Of a DNA stretch of 64,000 nt, positions 32,589 to 44,771 are shown in pieces (within the stretch, counting starts at the first letter, position 1; each line of letters opens with the position of its first letter). The DNA lies in NCBI GenBank assembly GCA_027475525.1, contig JAMWFC010000112.1:1-64000 (forward strand), given 5' to 3'. A model generated the notes under the pieces. That model was not told the DNA's origin and made no database searches. It worked only from the letters and a program-made list of their open reading frames with translations. The DNA comes from Macrolepiota albuminosa (Eukaryota > Basidiomycota > Agaricomycetes > Agaricales > Agaricaceae). The position numbers and the translations under genes were made by a program.

Positions 32589-33701
32589 TGTATGGGGTCC
32601 TATCAATGGAAGGAATCATGCTGGAATGTGAAGGAGGAACACTATTGCCAGGAAACTGACAAAGAAGTGTCCTAGCTGAGCAAGATATTCTTTGATGGAT
32701 TATCAGTCATTGCAAGGAGGCAGAAGCAGCTGCCTCTAGCTTGCCTGCATACATCAGATGAAAGTAAACTGAGGATTGTGGCACTCAGAGAAAAATATGG
32801 GCATCCAAGGTCAAAAGAGGGAATAACAGTGCCTTTCCAAAGACCAACTGTACCAGTACCACCTCCTGAGATGCCTGATGGCACTGCAGCAGCAGCTGTG
32901 AGACAAGACTAACTGGTACTTGAAGGCTCAATGATGGGAGGCTAGACCAGCCTCCCAGGCAGCACTCTTATTGTATATTCCAAAGAAAGATGGGTCATTG
33001 AGGACAGTGTTGGATGCATGCCAACACAATGATGATATAGTAAAAGATGTGATGCCTCTACTGGACCAGGAAGTAATCTGGGAAGATGTAGCATGCACAA
33101 AGTTCAGGTCAAAGATTGACCTGACAGATGCATATGAGCAGGTATAGATCCATGAATTATGGGAATATACATTAACAATATCATGCAGATTGGAGACTGC
33201 AATGTGCCGGCTACATTCCAGAGGTTGATGACCTCTATATTCCAAGATGTAATTGGATGGTTTATCCACATATACTTAGACAATATATTTGTCTACTCAG
33301 ACACAATCAAGGATCATGAAAGGCATCTGCAAGTAATCTTCAAATGTTTGAGAGCAAACCTGCTGTACTTCAAATGGAAGAAGTGTGAACTGTACTCTGA
33401 GGCAATCAACTGCCTTGAACATAAGATTGATAGTAAGGGTATCCATCCTGATAAGGATAAACTAGACCATATACATGAGTGGAGAGTGCCTCAAACATAT
33501 AACAACATTCAGAGATTTGTGGGGCTGGTGAACTATATATGCAATTTTTTGCCTGATATTATGGCCTATATGAGGCCTCTAATGTCCATCATGCAGAACA
33601 GAGTGCCATTTATCTGGCAGCCTATTCACCAGCAATGTTTTGAGATGATCAAACAGATCTGCTTGAAAATTCCAGTCATCCGGCCCATTGATCCAAGGTG
33701 A
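32589..33701 (+). pseudogene. Element E: reverse transcriptase
   Basis: Motifs in order across frames: PKKDGSLRTVLDACQHND (32.98-33.03 kb), TKFRSKIDLTDAYEQV (33.1 kb), PATFQRLMTSIFQDVIG, then YLDNIFVYSD in place of YLDD, then GLVNYICNFLPDIMAYMRPL. The frame 33159-33701 is open for 180 codons. The catalytic second Asp of the YLDD box is Asn, as in element C. Confidence 0.8.
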
Positions 33702-34235
33702 GCAGAGCCTATATGGCTTATATGTGACACTTCAAAAACAGGAGTGAGAGCAATGTACAGCCAAGGCCACACTTGGCAAAACTATAGACCTGCGGTGTTC
33801 ATGTTGAAGAAGTTTACATCAGCATAGCAGAATTATGCTGTGCATGAATTAAAAATGCTCATGATACTTGAAGCGCTTCTCAAGTGGGAAGACAAGCTTA
33901 TGGGATACAAAATCCACATAATCACAGACTATAAAGTGCTGGAGTTTTTCAAGACTCATGCATCTCTGTCTCCTAGACAGCAGCAGTGGATCAACTACAT
34001 GTCCCACTATCAATTTGACATCACATATGTCAAAGGCAAGCTCAATAAGGTGGCGGATTGCCTGTCCAGGTACTTTAAGAGTGATAGTTTAGGCAAATAT
34101 CATGAGAGCCATGAATATGTCAGCACTGATATGCACATCAATCCCCAAGATGATGACCTTCCCTATTATTGGTACAAGGAGGTCAAGGAGCATGTAGTGG
34201 AGCTACAAGCTATGCAGGTGCATGAGATTAGATGA
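33702..34235 (+). pseudogene. Element E: RNase H
   Basis: The sequence gives WLICDTSKTGVRAMYSQG, then YAVHELKMLMILEALLKWEDKL, then ITDYKVLEFFKT and GKLNKVADCLSRYF. This is the Ty3 RNase H pattern with its acidic residues, interrupted by stops at 33.70 and 33.83 kb. From 34236 to 34589 there is only linker sequence in a short frame (34332-34577). Confidence 0.75.
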
Positions 34236-34589
34236 AGCCAATGTGTGCTTAAGCAGCATGAAGCATGAAAAGTTGCAGCTGAGCAGCTTAAGCTGGGGCT
34301 GCCTCAGGAAGGCTCACACTGAGATCCAGCAATGCAACAACCTTATGAGGTTACCCTAGCTGAGGCACTAAGTCAATGCATAGGCTCCAGGATGCCTCCC
34401 CTGGTTGTCATGGACAAATTTGGGGCTGAGATCAAATGGCTCTATGGACAAGTTGCCCTTTGTGCAGAGATACTGGAGCATTCTGGCAAGCATCTGCGGT
34501 TCATCCTTGATTCTGAAGAAATGTTGTGGATGGTGAATATCCGCAGTTGGAACATGGTATGCTTACTACAGGACTAGACACTCATCACC

Positions 34590-35845
34590 ATGATACTCAC
34601 TCAGGCTCATGAGGTGGTGGGCTACTTTGAAGCTGGCAAAACCCTTGAATATCTGAGGCAGTGGTATTGGTGGCCTCAGATGCATACAGAAGTTACAACG
34701 TTTTGTCAGACGTGCATTGCATGTCAAAGGGCCAAAACTAGTAACCAGAAACTAGCAGGGAAACTACATTCTCTACTTATTCCAGTTAAGTCCTGGGATT
34801 CCATTGGAATGAATTTTATTGGGCCATTTCCAGAGTCCAAAGGGTTTGACTACCTTTGGGTGGTGATCTGCCACATGATGAGCATAGTGCATCTAATTCC
34901 AGTGCACATGACCATGAAGACATCCAAATTGTCCTGGGTCTACCTCAAAGATATTGTAAGGTTGCATGGCCTCCCCAATTCAATTGTAAGTAATAGGGAC
35001 TTGAAGTTCACATCATTGTGATGGTGTGAGCTGCACAAATTACTTGGAGCAAAGCTGCTCATGTCAACGTTGTTCCACCCTCAAACAGATGGGCAGACCA
35101 AACGGGCCAACTGCAGCATGGCTCAGATATTCCAAACGGTGGTCAGGCCTGACCAATGAGATTGAGTGGACAAGATACCACTAACCTAGTTTGCAATTAA
35201 TGCTAGTGTGTCAGAGACCAGTAGATACACACTGTTCAAACTCAATGGAGGGTATATGCTCTCAATAATAAGAGAGCTCAGAGGTGTGGACGTCATGTAT
35301 AAGGGCAGGCATTAGAGAATATGGCTGATGCACATGACACTATCATTGCAGCACAAGTCTTTCAGACTTGGAATGCTAATGAGGGGCATAGTGGAGAGCC
35401 TGAACTAATGCAGGGTGCATTGGTTTACTTGTCAATGGAAAACCTGAACCTTTCTAAGGGAAGAGCAAGCAAGCTATGCCCAAAGTTTATAGGACCCTAT
35501 AGGATCCTAAAGGCTGATCCACGCATGTCAAACTACATGCTGGAATTGCCTGTGGCACTGCATGCTAGGATAATTGTGCCCAAATTCCATGTATCCTTGC
35601 TCAGACCATACAAGGCAAACAATGATGCCTTGTTCCCCAATCATGTGACATCTAAGATGTATGACTTTGGTACGCCCAACAAACAGAAATAGTTTGTTGA
35701 GGAGATACTGGGGCATTGATGGGTACATAGCAAGAACCTTGAATTTGAGGTTTGGTAGAGCATGGGAGATATGACATGGGAGTCGTATAATACATGTTCC
35801 AAGCTGGCAGCGTTGGACAGGTATTTAGAATTACAAGGAGTTTGA
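34590..35845 (+). pseudogene. Element E: integrase with chromodomain-like tail
   Basis: The zinc domain reads AHEVVGYF (second His changed to Tyr) and CQTCIACQRAK. The core has IGMNFIGPFPES, where relatives have Asp for Asn, and IVSNRDLKFTS, where relatives have S-D-R-D. Both catalytic Asp positions are therefore Asn, each a G-to-A type change. The GPY/F region is KFIGPYRILKADPRMSNYM. After a stop it continues FVEEILGH, GDMTWESYNTC and ALDRYLELQGV, the remains of a chromodomain. Clearly dead but well recognisable. Confidence 0.8.
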
Positions 35846-38645
35846 CAGCCAAGGAAGCTATCTAAGCGCTCACATGCTTAGATAAGATTGTGCCCAAATT
35901 GAAACAATTAGAGGCAGCCTTGAAATCACAATGATAAAATTGGATCTAGAGTATTGGATCAAAATTATATAATGGGAGGGGTGTGAATTTGTTTTTCTAC
36001 TTTATTTTTTTGAAAACTGCCACATTGACATATGCATTAATATCACATGCTTATGCAAGGCAGGCTCTACTGCAAGGTCAGAACCCACAGGGTTCTGGAG
36101 GGGGCGAGCACACCGCAACTAATACAGGTGCATTGGTACCAACAGCCTATTCAACAATGGCTCAGTTTAGGCAGAACCTGGCCCAATTTGGACAAGCCCA
36201 CCATTTTTTCTGCAGTATTACCCAAGGCCATTCTTTCCAGGTCCCACTAGACCTGGACAGCAATTGATGCAGGTGCAGGTGCCATGGGGAATGATAGTGT
36301 CACAGGCACAGCAGATAGTACCTATGGAGGTGGATGAAGAAAGAAAAGCAACCAGGGTGCAAAGTGAGGTGGAACCACCTTGATAAGAGTGTGAGAGGTT
36401 GCCTGTGAGAGAGCGTGAGCGCTTGCCACCATGAGAAGTGATGAGAAAGCCAGCAACAAGGCAAGAATTGGTGAGGAGAAGGGATGAGCCCCTGCAGAGA
36501 GAAGACTGTAACAAGGCATGAGGAAGAGGTCCATAGCAATCTTGGTTACTGCTGAGGCTGAGGTCACCTCTGTGCCTTTAGATGCCATGGCCAAGGAGAA
36601 GATCTCCTTCACTAAAAAGAATTCTGGCCAGTGAGAAAGTGAAAGGAGGAACAGTAGAAGACCTGTTGGATCCTCAGGTAGAGATGGTGTGGCATAGATT
36701 GATCGCAGCAGGGCAGCATATCCTGTCAGAATCAGAGTTTTTGAAGGATCCCATGGCCCAGGTAGTAATTGTGGGGTTACTAGATGAGATTGTTATGCTG
36801 CAGCAGTGTAACAATAACACAATCAAGATATTCATAAATATGTTGAAGCAGCAAGCAACGACATCCAAGAGGCAGACTAAGGCTAAGTGCCTCAGGCCCC
36901 AGAAGTCAAGAAGAAGGCATGCTGAGAGACAGGAGACACTGGAGGCGCCAATAGCACCTCTAGAACACAGAGAGGCAGGGGAGCTGACACCTCCTCTCTC
37001 AGAGCAAGGAGAGGACAAGATGGCTGTTAATGAGGAGGACTGAGGGCTGACCTTGTTAATTCACACATCTAGCAGGCTATTGGAGACACTGAGCAAACTA
37101 AAAAGTGCACTACAGGTGTTAGTGATAATGTTTCATGCTGGAGTGCCACAGAGAGCAGGACAGGGCCAGTTATAGTTTTATCTTCCTGCAGTGAGCTTCA
37201 AAGCTTCTCAAAGCTTGTATGTGCTGGAATTGGTGTGCCGAGACTTGTGCACTAATAATGAAGTAGAGAATCGTCTCCCAACATTAGCATTGTTGGGCAT
37301 TGCTAATGAGAGTGATGCAAGTGACTATGGGATGAGTGTGGAGGAGACTCCATCAGAAGGGAAAACAGCAGCTCAGAAGAATGTGCAGTTGAATCGCAAC
37401 TGCAAGTCAGCTGCAAGGAAGAAGGCTGCTGCTGACAAGCAGGCAAAACTCAACCGTGACCGACAGGAGCAAGCTACTGGATATATCCTGGATGGACTGG
37501 AAGTATTTGGAGAAGACAGCGCCATGGAGCATTCAAACTGGTTCTATGGTAGAACCCTGGACTGGCACTTCTATTACTCACAGTTGTCAAATATGGTGTT
37601 CATGGGAGATGAGGCTCTTTGAGCTAAAATGCATGAAGAGGAGACCAGAATGAGGTATCATCATACCTCAATTCTACTGACCAAGGTTGTGCTCCAGGAG
37701 GCTCACAAGCTACTGGCACTTGTGGGCAACAAAATGAAAGCCTTATTGCTTTGCATTGAAGTGTATTACCTCCTTTTCAAGTTCCAATGAATCTTGCTCA
37801 ACTTCAGTTGGCCTTGGTGGGACCGCACCATGAAGCTGGTGTGTGAATCAGAGTTTGATCAGGTACTCCCTCTGCTCAACTTAACCAACCAGCATATGGA
37901 CTTGGTGGTCATCTCTACTCAGAAAAGTATCTATGCTGGAAAGAGCAGGGCAACAAACCAGTTTTTACACTTGCAGGATTCAACAGTGAAGGCATCTGCC
38001 ATGCCTTCAAACTTGACAAGCTGGCACAGAATGTGCTATATTTTTCATGACCAGGTATAATGAATGCCATGCTTGGCATTGCTATTAACTATGCCTTTCA
38101 GATTCACCTACAAACTCTGCTGAGGCATGTGATTACTCAAGATGTATCACCTCAAGGATGTCCAAGGAGCTGTTTTGCCAGGGTCCTGGCCTGCATTATC
38201 ACCCAACCAGGGCTCTACTGAGAGGCAGTGGAGACACACAACACTGCTAATCCAGGCACTTTGTTTCAGCCCATAAACTGGATGCAGGTTCAATGAGGCC
38301 ACATCTGTCAACATCAGCGATGTTGATGTGCTGAGGGTGTTATTGGCAAACTATGTTCTGATGGAGTAGATAGACCATGCCTATCTGTTTGGCATGGTCT
38401 TTCTAGAAGGTCACTTTAGGATGACAAATGCATCCTTTGAAATTTATTGTGACATCAATGACAAACAACACTGTAGATTGGATATCTATAGTAAACCATC
38501 TACAATACCACAGTGGGATGACTGAAGAACACCCACTACAGATAATGTCATTCACCTCCAGGCATGGCATGCAAGTATATGCAAGGTCATGTGTACCTTG
38601 AGGAAAAGTTCTACTATCCAGTTGAAATAGACCCCTATTGGCAGG
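35846..38645 (+). pseudogene. Element E: accessory region after integrase, first part
   Basis: Frames here include 35983-36267 (Gln/Phe-rich), 36582-37043 (basic tail, LDPQVEMVWHRLIAAGQHIL), 37191-37622 (Lys/Ala-rich basic helix, then HFYYSQLSNMVFMGDEAL) and 37794-38060. At 38.1-38.6 kb broken frames give QPGLY, EAVETHNT and PSTIPQWDD. The later strings align in order with element D at 18.6-19.7 kb, so this is one gene shared by the two elements. I cannot assign a function. The DIRS-type element interrupts it directly after the codons for EIDPYWQD. Confidence 0.55.
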
Positions 38646-38863
38646 ATCTTTGACTTCACCGCGTGAGCTTCAGAAAGCCTCGTATATTTATGGTTATAGC
38701 GAACATTAGCACGAGTACATTATTGACAGTAATACTAGCACATTATTTATTGAGGGGTGGGTGAGACCCTTCGAGGAGGGAGGGCTCCGAACCCTCGCGA
38801 CAGAACAGAAGGATTTCGTAAGCTCGATAACCTACACAGCAAGGTAGTTAGTACGCGATTCCC
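38646..38863 (-). repeat. DIRS-type element: B2 terminal repeat
   Basis: 218 bp, matching 39364-39581 with one visible difference (CGCG versus CGTG near the start). Its outer edge is the left end of the element. Confidence 0.9.
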
Positions 38864-39202
38864 GGGAGGGTGGGTGGGATAAAACCGACGACCTGCCCGA
38901 GCTGCAGTTACCTGCTGCCTCACTGGTGTTATCTAACTGATTCCGAATGTTCTTTTCGGGCACGAGGGACAGTATGGCGCATGCTGACTGAGCGTATTTA
39001 AACTTTCTACAGACTCCATAGCCTGCGCTAGTGGCTTCTTGCTTTGTGGACCGGAGTCAGAGCTTTTCTAATTGCGAGGATGCTAGCTGGTCGGCATGAG
39101 GCGGAGGCGGGGTGGTGGCGTTCGAGACGACTGTTGTCTACTTGGTTGACCTATTTTAAACTGAAGCATGATCTGGAGAGACTTGGGCGGGATAAGGGCG
39201 GG
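38864..39202. other. DIRS-type element: unique sequence between A2 and B2
   Basis: 339 bp with no ORF or repeat recognised. It lies inside the element. Confidence 0.5.
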
Positions 39203-39364
39203 AAAACTTTTGGCTGAAGGCCAGACTTGTACGCAAGACACGGTGAAGACTACGGTGAGCGGTAGTCACAGAGGAAGAGAAAATTGCACTGTGACAGCAC
39301 CGCCACCTCACTCAAAGACCACACCCTGCTGGTCACTCGAACCTCGTGACTCGCAGGCCAACAA
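39203..39364 (-). repeat. DIRS-type element: A2 repeat
   Basis: 162 bp, matching 44772-44933 with one difference at 39256 (G versus A). Confidence 0.9.
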
Positions 39365-39581
39365 TCTTTGACTTCACCGTGTGAGCTTCAGAAAGCCTCG
39401 TATATTTATGGTTATAGCGAACATTAGCACGAGTACATTATTGACAGTAATACTAGCACATTATTTATTGAGGGGTGGGTGAGACCCTTCGAGGAGGGAG
39501 GGCTCCGAACCCTCGCGACAGAACAGAAGGATTTCGTAAGCTCGATAACCTACACAGCAAGGTAGTTAGTACGCGATTCCC
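39364..39581 (-). repeat. DIRS-type element: B1 repeat
   Basis: 218 bp, directly abutting A2 and forming the internal copy of the circle junction. Copy of 38646-38863. The following 39582-39700 is the 3' UTR of the recombinase ORF. Confidence 0.9.
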
Positions 39582-39700
39582 CCTTTTTCAGTCTAGGAGT
39601 TCACGACGCATCGCGTGGGTGACCCTTGCGATCCCCCTGCTGATATAGCGTGGCTCCTTAACAGACTGTAAAGCTGGGTACTCACCCGGACAAGATTAGG

Positions 39701-40880
39701 CTACCTCCTGAAGGCGAGCGTAAGCCTTAAAATGGATTCGTGCAAAGAAGGCACCGCCTGCAGGTAAGGCGCAAGAATTTGTTCGTGTTTGGACAGGTAA
39801 CTGTAAAACGCGTCGCTGGTCCAGCGACCGATGGCTTTCATCGCTTCAAAGGGTACGCCCCGCAGAAGATATTCCAACGTGGCCCCAATGCGAATCCCGT
39901 GACCTTGTAAAGGCTCTAGGCCGGCCGCTTTGGCCGCCTTGGATAGGATCTCCAAGAATTTCTTTTTGGTCAGGGGAACTGATTTTCCCTTCTTGTTCCT
40001 ATAGGCGAACAGCGGACCATCCTGCGGAGGGGCATTTAGTTTCAGATGGTTTTCTAGAGCTTCTTTGGGGTCTGATGGTCCGTTTTGAGTTGCCCAGGAT
40101 ACTTTTTCGCCATGGACGGCTGACTTTGTTCTTGGCAGGAAAAAGGCTGTGGTTGCTAGCCCGGCTCGGTCCGTGGAGTTCGAGATGTCTGAGGGTTTGA
40201 CGTGTACGAGTGGGTCGAATGAGGTCAGGGTTGACACTGTGAATTCCCCAAGGCGTGCTGCGCTGTAGAAACATGTCGTAGCGCATGCGAACACTGCTGT
40301 GTTGAGTGGATCAGGGCTCGGAGAATCGAGATCCAATTGTTTGTGGATGGCTTCCAGGAAAGTTGGCGTGCAGGGCTTCCTCTTCTTTCTCTTCGACGAT
40401 GACGGCGCCAATCTCTCTGCTGCTCTCAACAGAGTGTGCATTCGTGCTTCTTCAATTCTCCATTCTACGTTGTGTAACAGATGCCAGGCCCGGATCCCAG
40501 CCAAAAAGTTCTCGACCGCCGATCTCGAATATGCACCAGCTGCTGCGGCTACGAAAGCTTCCAGCAAAGTGTGAGAGACGGGTGCTCGCTCTTCTTCCGG
40601 CACGCTTCGAAAATCGCAAAACACGTGGAACAGCAGCAGACCGGTGCCGTAAGTCTCTTTTGTCGAGTCTGCCCATGCGGCGTCCATCACCACGAACACT
40701 CTCCTGATGTCGTCTTCCGAGATTGTGCCTGCCCTGACACTGCTTCCCGAGCTTGCCGGTGTGCTGCCAGGCTTCCAAAGCCGCAGCCTTTCTCGAGCTA
40801 CGACGTGAGGGCGTAGAGGCGACGTGACCGGCGCCAAGCCCTTGGGGTAAGGCATTGGCTTCCTCTGCTTGTGTCTATAA
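39701..40880 (-). CDS. DIRS-type element: tyrosine recombinase
   Basis: The C-terminal part of a long minus frame contains a SAM-like N-domain (WADSTKETYGTGLLLFHVF) and then the catalytic domain. Box I Arg is in SAARLGEF, the HxxR pair in GHGIRIGATLEYLL, G-R-W in AIGRWTSDAFYSYL, with the nucleophile Tyr in the same string. The full R-H-R-W-Y set is present. It would integrate a circular cDNA without target duplication. The same frame stays open upstream to 43120 across the RT/RNase H region (1139 codons in total). The true start is unknown, but the recombinase part begins near 40880 (upstream of KGLAPVTSPLRPHVV). Confidence 0.85.
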
Positions 40881-40907
40881 CCTGAGCTCGACTCTTCCAC
40901 CAGCTGC

Positions 40908-42926
40908 TCACTGGCTTGCCCAGCACGCCGCGTAAAGACGCCACTCTTCAGCTTGGTCTTGGCGGACGTCACTGGGGGACCCTCTCGTTGCCGAAGCCAC
41001 TCCTTGGTTTTCGACCATAGAATATTTTCGCTCGTCTTTGCTGCAACTGGTGGATTCTCCGAACTCTTCGTCGAAGTTTGCCACGAGGCCCCTGACGTGA
41101 GCTGGGATGAGAATTGGTGGCAACAGGAGGGCGCTTGATGGGTACCTCCCCCTTGAGGGTCCGTCGGCTGGATTAAGCTCGCTCTGTATGTATCGAGCGC
41201 GAACTGTGATTCCGTACTGGTCACATGTTTCATGGGTGAGTTTGAATATCTCGTTGATTTGCTTGTTCCGACTTCTCCCCGTCCACCAGCCTTCCACAAC
41301 TCCTCTGTTATCTCCATAGACTTTGAAACGTCTTTCTTTGTTTTCGTATTTGGCAATGGTCGTGACCAAGAAGAGGAACCCCACGGCTTCGGCCCAGCCG
41401 GTGTCTCGACCTGGGCTTCTCCAGCCTGACTTAAGCTTCCATGCTCTCCACCTTTCCCCGATGACAATGCCGATGCCGGTGGCTGAGCTGGCATCAGAGT
41501 ATGCGCCAATGTCTGTGAGCGGCTGAGGTTCTGAAATTGTTCTCTCCATTGGCTGAGAAAGTATTCGCTTCCACCAGCGCAGATCTTCTGCGGTTCCTTT
41601 TGGTGAACGCCGTGGCATGAACGGACAATTACGGAAGATGCCCATGAATGTTTCCAAACTGGTGAGATAGGCTCTCCCGCGTGGAACCACGTAGCACGCA
41701 TGTAACAGCTTCCCGTATAAGCTCTGTGCATCTTCGAGGGTGTGCGTTTTGGACTTCTCCCAGTCTGCAATGGCTCATGCGTACTTTCCTCTTTTTTCGG
41801 CTGCCATGCTGACCTGCCGATTGTTGATATCCCACCAGAAACCGATGTAAGGGACGGCATTCCCGAACGGTATGTCTTTGGATTTTTCCCAGGGGATTCC
41901 GAGCTTATCGGACAGGTGGTCAACGTCCTGCATTGCATAGGAGAACTGCGCGTCACTCTCCGACCTAGGACTATTGCTAGACAGATCAATGAGGGGATAA
42001 GCCAAGTCTTCGTCGTACTCGTCCCATTCATCTTCACAATTCCTTGCTCCCTGATACCATATTCTGCCTCCTTTGTGCATTTTTCCCCCATTCTCTCGCA
42101 CATCTTCCTTCCACTGGCGACGAGACGCGTTGTATGCTGATAAATGATCCCGCTTAACGCGAAAAAAGATATGATCATCCACCCATTTAGACAACGGCCC
42201 CATTCCGTTAGCCCGAATGATTTGCGCTCCGGCATCCCCCACAATTCCGTAACATCCGCACCCTGAACCGAGACCAAAGCAGTCCATTGTGTCGATCGCG
42301 AACGTGTCGGTATCTTGTAGTCTGACGACAATTCCCGGCCACTGAGAGGGCAAGATAGGAACTGTGCGGTACGCTTCTTTGACGTCACGGATCGCTGCCT
42401 GAGACCCCGGTGGAAGCCTCGAGATGAGCTGATACACGCTGGTGAACGTTCCCCAGGTGCAAGGGTATGCAGACGAGTCGATGCTGCTGTTGACTGATTG
42501 GATGTGGTTTGAGCTTGACGAAGCATATGGGTACGAGAGGTTTTGGATGAGTCTGTACTTTCCGGGCTTGTTCGGTTTTGGGATGACGTTAAGTGGGGAT
42601 GTCTGAAAAGGGCCAATGATTTCTTCCACTTCTCGACCAGAAAAAGGCCCAAGATAGCGACCTTTGGACAGCTCTGACTCCACGATGTCGTTAAACTGGC
42701 TCGACAGTCGTCGCACAGATTCTTTGTTCTCTGGGGCGAAGGTTCGAGTGATAGTAGGGATTCCGACGTCGAAGCCGTATCTGAGATCTCGGGCCAGAGT
42801 GGGAAATTGGGCAGTGAGATTGGCTTTAGTAATTTCTGCACCCCAAGCTTGGTAATTGTAAGGGGTCGCGAACTCAAAGGACCTGAGCGAGATGGCATTT
42901 CTGAGCTCCGTGGTCCTTTTTCCCAC
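40908..42926 (-). CDS. DIRS-type element: reverse transcriptase and RNase H
   Basis: The frame 41775-42926 has RT motifs: GPFQTSPLNVIPKPNKPGKYR, RLIQNLSYP, AIRDVKEAYRTVPI (motif A Asp), DCFGLGSGCG and KWVDDHIFF (motif C D-D). A TGA at 41772-41774 (CGA-to-TGA type) follows KRGKYA. The same frame then continues with AIADWEKSKTHTLEDAQSLY. RNase H follows at 40908-41690 with AYSDASSATGIGI, GWAEAVGFLF, YGDNRGVVEGWW and SELNPADGPSRG. Apart from that stop the enzyme looks complete. Confidence 0.87.
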
Positions 42927-43356
42927 AGCCTGAGCACTCGTGTTTGTGGTCGTGTGAGAGAGTCCGACAACCTTTTGGTTTCTGCCAATCGGTGCATAGC
43001 TCTTTCCCCTCTGGGCTGATGAGCCGTCCGTTCCTGTTTCTGTACACGTGGGCTTTCTGTCCGTTCCACAGGTCTCTGGCTGAGCAGTTCCAGATGTCGT
43101 GCGTGTGTCGACCGAGGCACACCGCGCAGGCTGCGTTGGTCGATCCGGAAGATCCGGAGGCTGCGCCTGCGCGGTGCTGAAAAAACTCGTTGCCCTCTTT
43201 GTCCTTTCTGCCTCGGGTTCCCCGCGAACCCCCTGAGCTTCTATCTGGGTGAGGGGAGACCGATCTCTTCCTTTTGTTTTTGCTCGCGCTCGCCCACGCT
43301 GACATTTCGCTTCTCAAAGTGTGCAGGTCTGGTGCGGTCACGATGCAGCAGAACAC
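42874..43356 (-). CDS. DIRS-type element: zinc-binding gag-like ORF
   Basis: 160 codons from ATG at 43356. A basic Ser/Arg-rich N-terminal half is followed by CAVCLGRHTHDIWNC, a C-x9-C segment, and CSGCGKKDHGAQKC, the last being a CCHC zinc knuckle. It overlaps the RT frame by 53 bp in a different phase (RT is +1 relative to it), around GGGAAAAAGG. RT may therefore be made by a shift or by internal initiation. Confidence 0.75.
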   Translation of the reverse strand: MFCCIVTAPDLHTLRSEMSAWASASKNKRKRSVSPHPDRSSGGSRGTRGRKDKEGNEFFQHRAGAASGSSGSTNAACAVCLGRHTHDIWNCSARDLWNGQKAHVYRNRNGRLISPEGKELCTDWQKPKGCRTLSHDHKHECSGCGKKDHGAQKCHLAQVL

Positions 43357-43721
43357 GATTGCGTAACGCGTGAATTTTGTATATATATATATTTTTGGTT
43401 TTTGCCGTCAAGAGAACGGTACGCGACAGCCAAAATTTGGCGTGAGATTAATGCAACGCATTTACGCGCGAGTAAAGCAATGGGAAGCGAGAGCACGCCA
43501 CAATAGCATGACGGTCGCGCGATTTCCCGAGAATAATGCAATAGTGTAAAGCATGACGGGGGTGAGTGGCCGTAGAGCAATCAGCGCACCCGAATATTTC
43601 CCCCGTCGATAGAGCAAGTTTAAGGCATAATGCAGTCGAGACGGCCAAGGACCCGCCAACAGTATATATATATGTTTTGGATAGCATAACGTTGCAACCG
43701 GTGTTTGTGGGATATCGAGTG
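43357..43721. promoter_or_regulatory. DIRS-type element: AT-rich gap between ORF1 and ORF2
   Basis: This 365 bp stretch holds TATATATATAT runs at about 43380-43391 and 43664-43674 and no ORF in frame with either neighbour. It may be a second promoter or an intron. Neither is shown. Confidence 0.4.
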
Positions 43722-44711
43722 TTATTTTGTAGGTGAATAGAGAAAAAAAAAAAAACCGAAGGAGGACACGATGGAACTCTGATCAGCCTTTGCTGGGGTC
43801 TTTGCTGTGAGATGGGGCTTACCCGTCATGACCGCACTTCTCTTCGCGTCGTACACCTGATCTTTCAGAGTTCTCAGTACTCTGTCGTCAATCAAACCGA
43901 TATCGAATATTCCGCCTTTCGGCGGGTTCTTCAGCTGACGGTGCCATTCCCTTCTTACTCTTGCTTGATAGAGCGTGAGCACCTTCAGCCCGTCTGTCCC
44001 TTCATTACGCAGCTTGTGGTTAGTCAAACGGAAGAAAAAGGTATGCATCGCGTCTATCATGTTCCTTGGCCAAGTTTCCTGGACTATGTGTTCCAGAAAG
44101 TTAGTAGAAGCGATGCATAATTGATCCCACGCTAAATCTTCGTCCTGTGTGGCCTTCCCCTTAGACCCCTTAAAGTTAATTACAGGTTTCAGCGACAAAA
44201 CGTCATCGTCCTTTGCCAAGGTGAAAACTTCATTCGAAGACACCGACTCGTTCTTTGCCGCTTCGGCACGTCCTTCAGGCGTAAAGTAACTTAATTCGAT
44301 ATACTCGCGCTCCCTCAGTTTCTTTATAGCGAAGCGCGCAGGAGGGTATTCGATTACATCTGGAACTGGCATTCCTGCTACTAGGTTCGGGGCATGTTCC
44401 TCTTCATCTGGGGAAGGATCTCTGGAGTGTCTGGACAGCAAAGTGTCATCATCTGCCGCGGGTCTGATCACATTACCTCCATCCAAACGGTTTGGCTGCC
44501 TCTCCGCCGCTTCTCTCTCTTCTCTCTCCGCCTCCCATATGACTTTCTTACGCTCTAGATCGGCATTCCACATATCAACTAGAGAAACAGCGGCCTGTTC
44601 GTCAGACATATCATTTCTGCCGTGTCTTACAGCATCTCTGGCGAACTGGAATTCATTCGAGCTGAAGTTAGGCCTGAGTTCCGTGTTCGGGTCGATAGTA
44701 AGAGTGATCAT
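43722..44711 (-). CDS. DIRS-type element: ORF1, gag-like
   Basis: 329 codons from ATG at 44711, 61 bp inside the A1 repeat. An acidic N-terminal half (ERKKVIWEAEREEREAAE, probable helix) precedes a globular part with ELSYFTPEGRAEAAKNESV and FFFRLTNHKLRNEGTDGLK and VLTLYQARVRREWHR. First ORF of a DIRS-order element, so most likely the structural protein. No catalytic motif. It ends in a Phe-rich tail near an A-rich run. Confidence 0.7.
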   Translation of the reverse strand: MITLTIDPNTELRPNFSSNEFQFARDAVRHGRNDMSDEQAAVSLVDMWNADLERKKVIWEAEREEREAAERQPNRLDGGNVIRPAADDDTLLSRHSRDPSPDEEEHAPNLVAGMPVPDVIEYPPARFAIKKLREREYIELSYFTPEGRAEAAKNESVSSNEVFTLAKDDDVLSLKPVINFKGSKGKATQDEDLAWDQLCIASTNFLEHIVQETWPRNMIDAMHTFFFRLTNHKLRNEGTDGLKVLTLYQARVRREWHRQLKNPPKGGIFDIGLIDDRVLRTLKDQVYDAKRSAVMTGKPHLTAKTPAKADQSSIVSSFGFFFFLYSPTK

Positions 44712-44771
44712 GGTTGACTTTCTCGAGTGAGAATTAACTTAGAGGATTTCGGAGAAACGAAAGAAAATAAA

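Noticed and set aside
39701..43120. The 1139-codon frame as one large new protein
   Set aside because: Only the last third has a recognisable domain (tyrosine recombinase). The upstream part lies over the RT/RNase H genes, whose motifs are in other frames, so it is reported as an overlap question rather than a protein.
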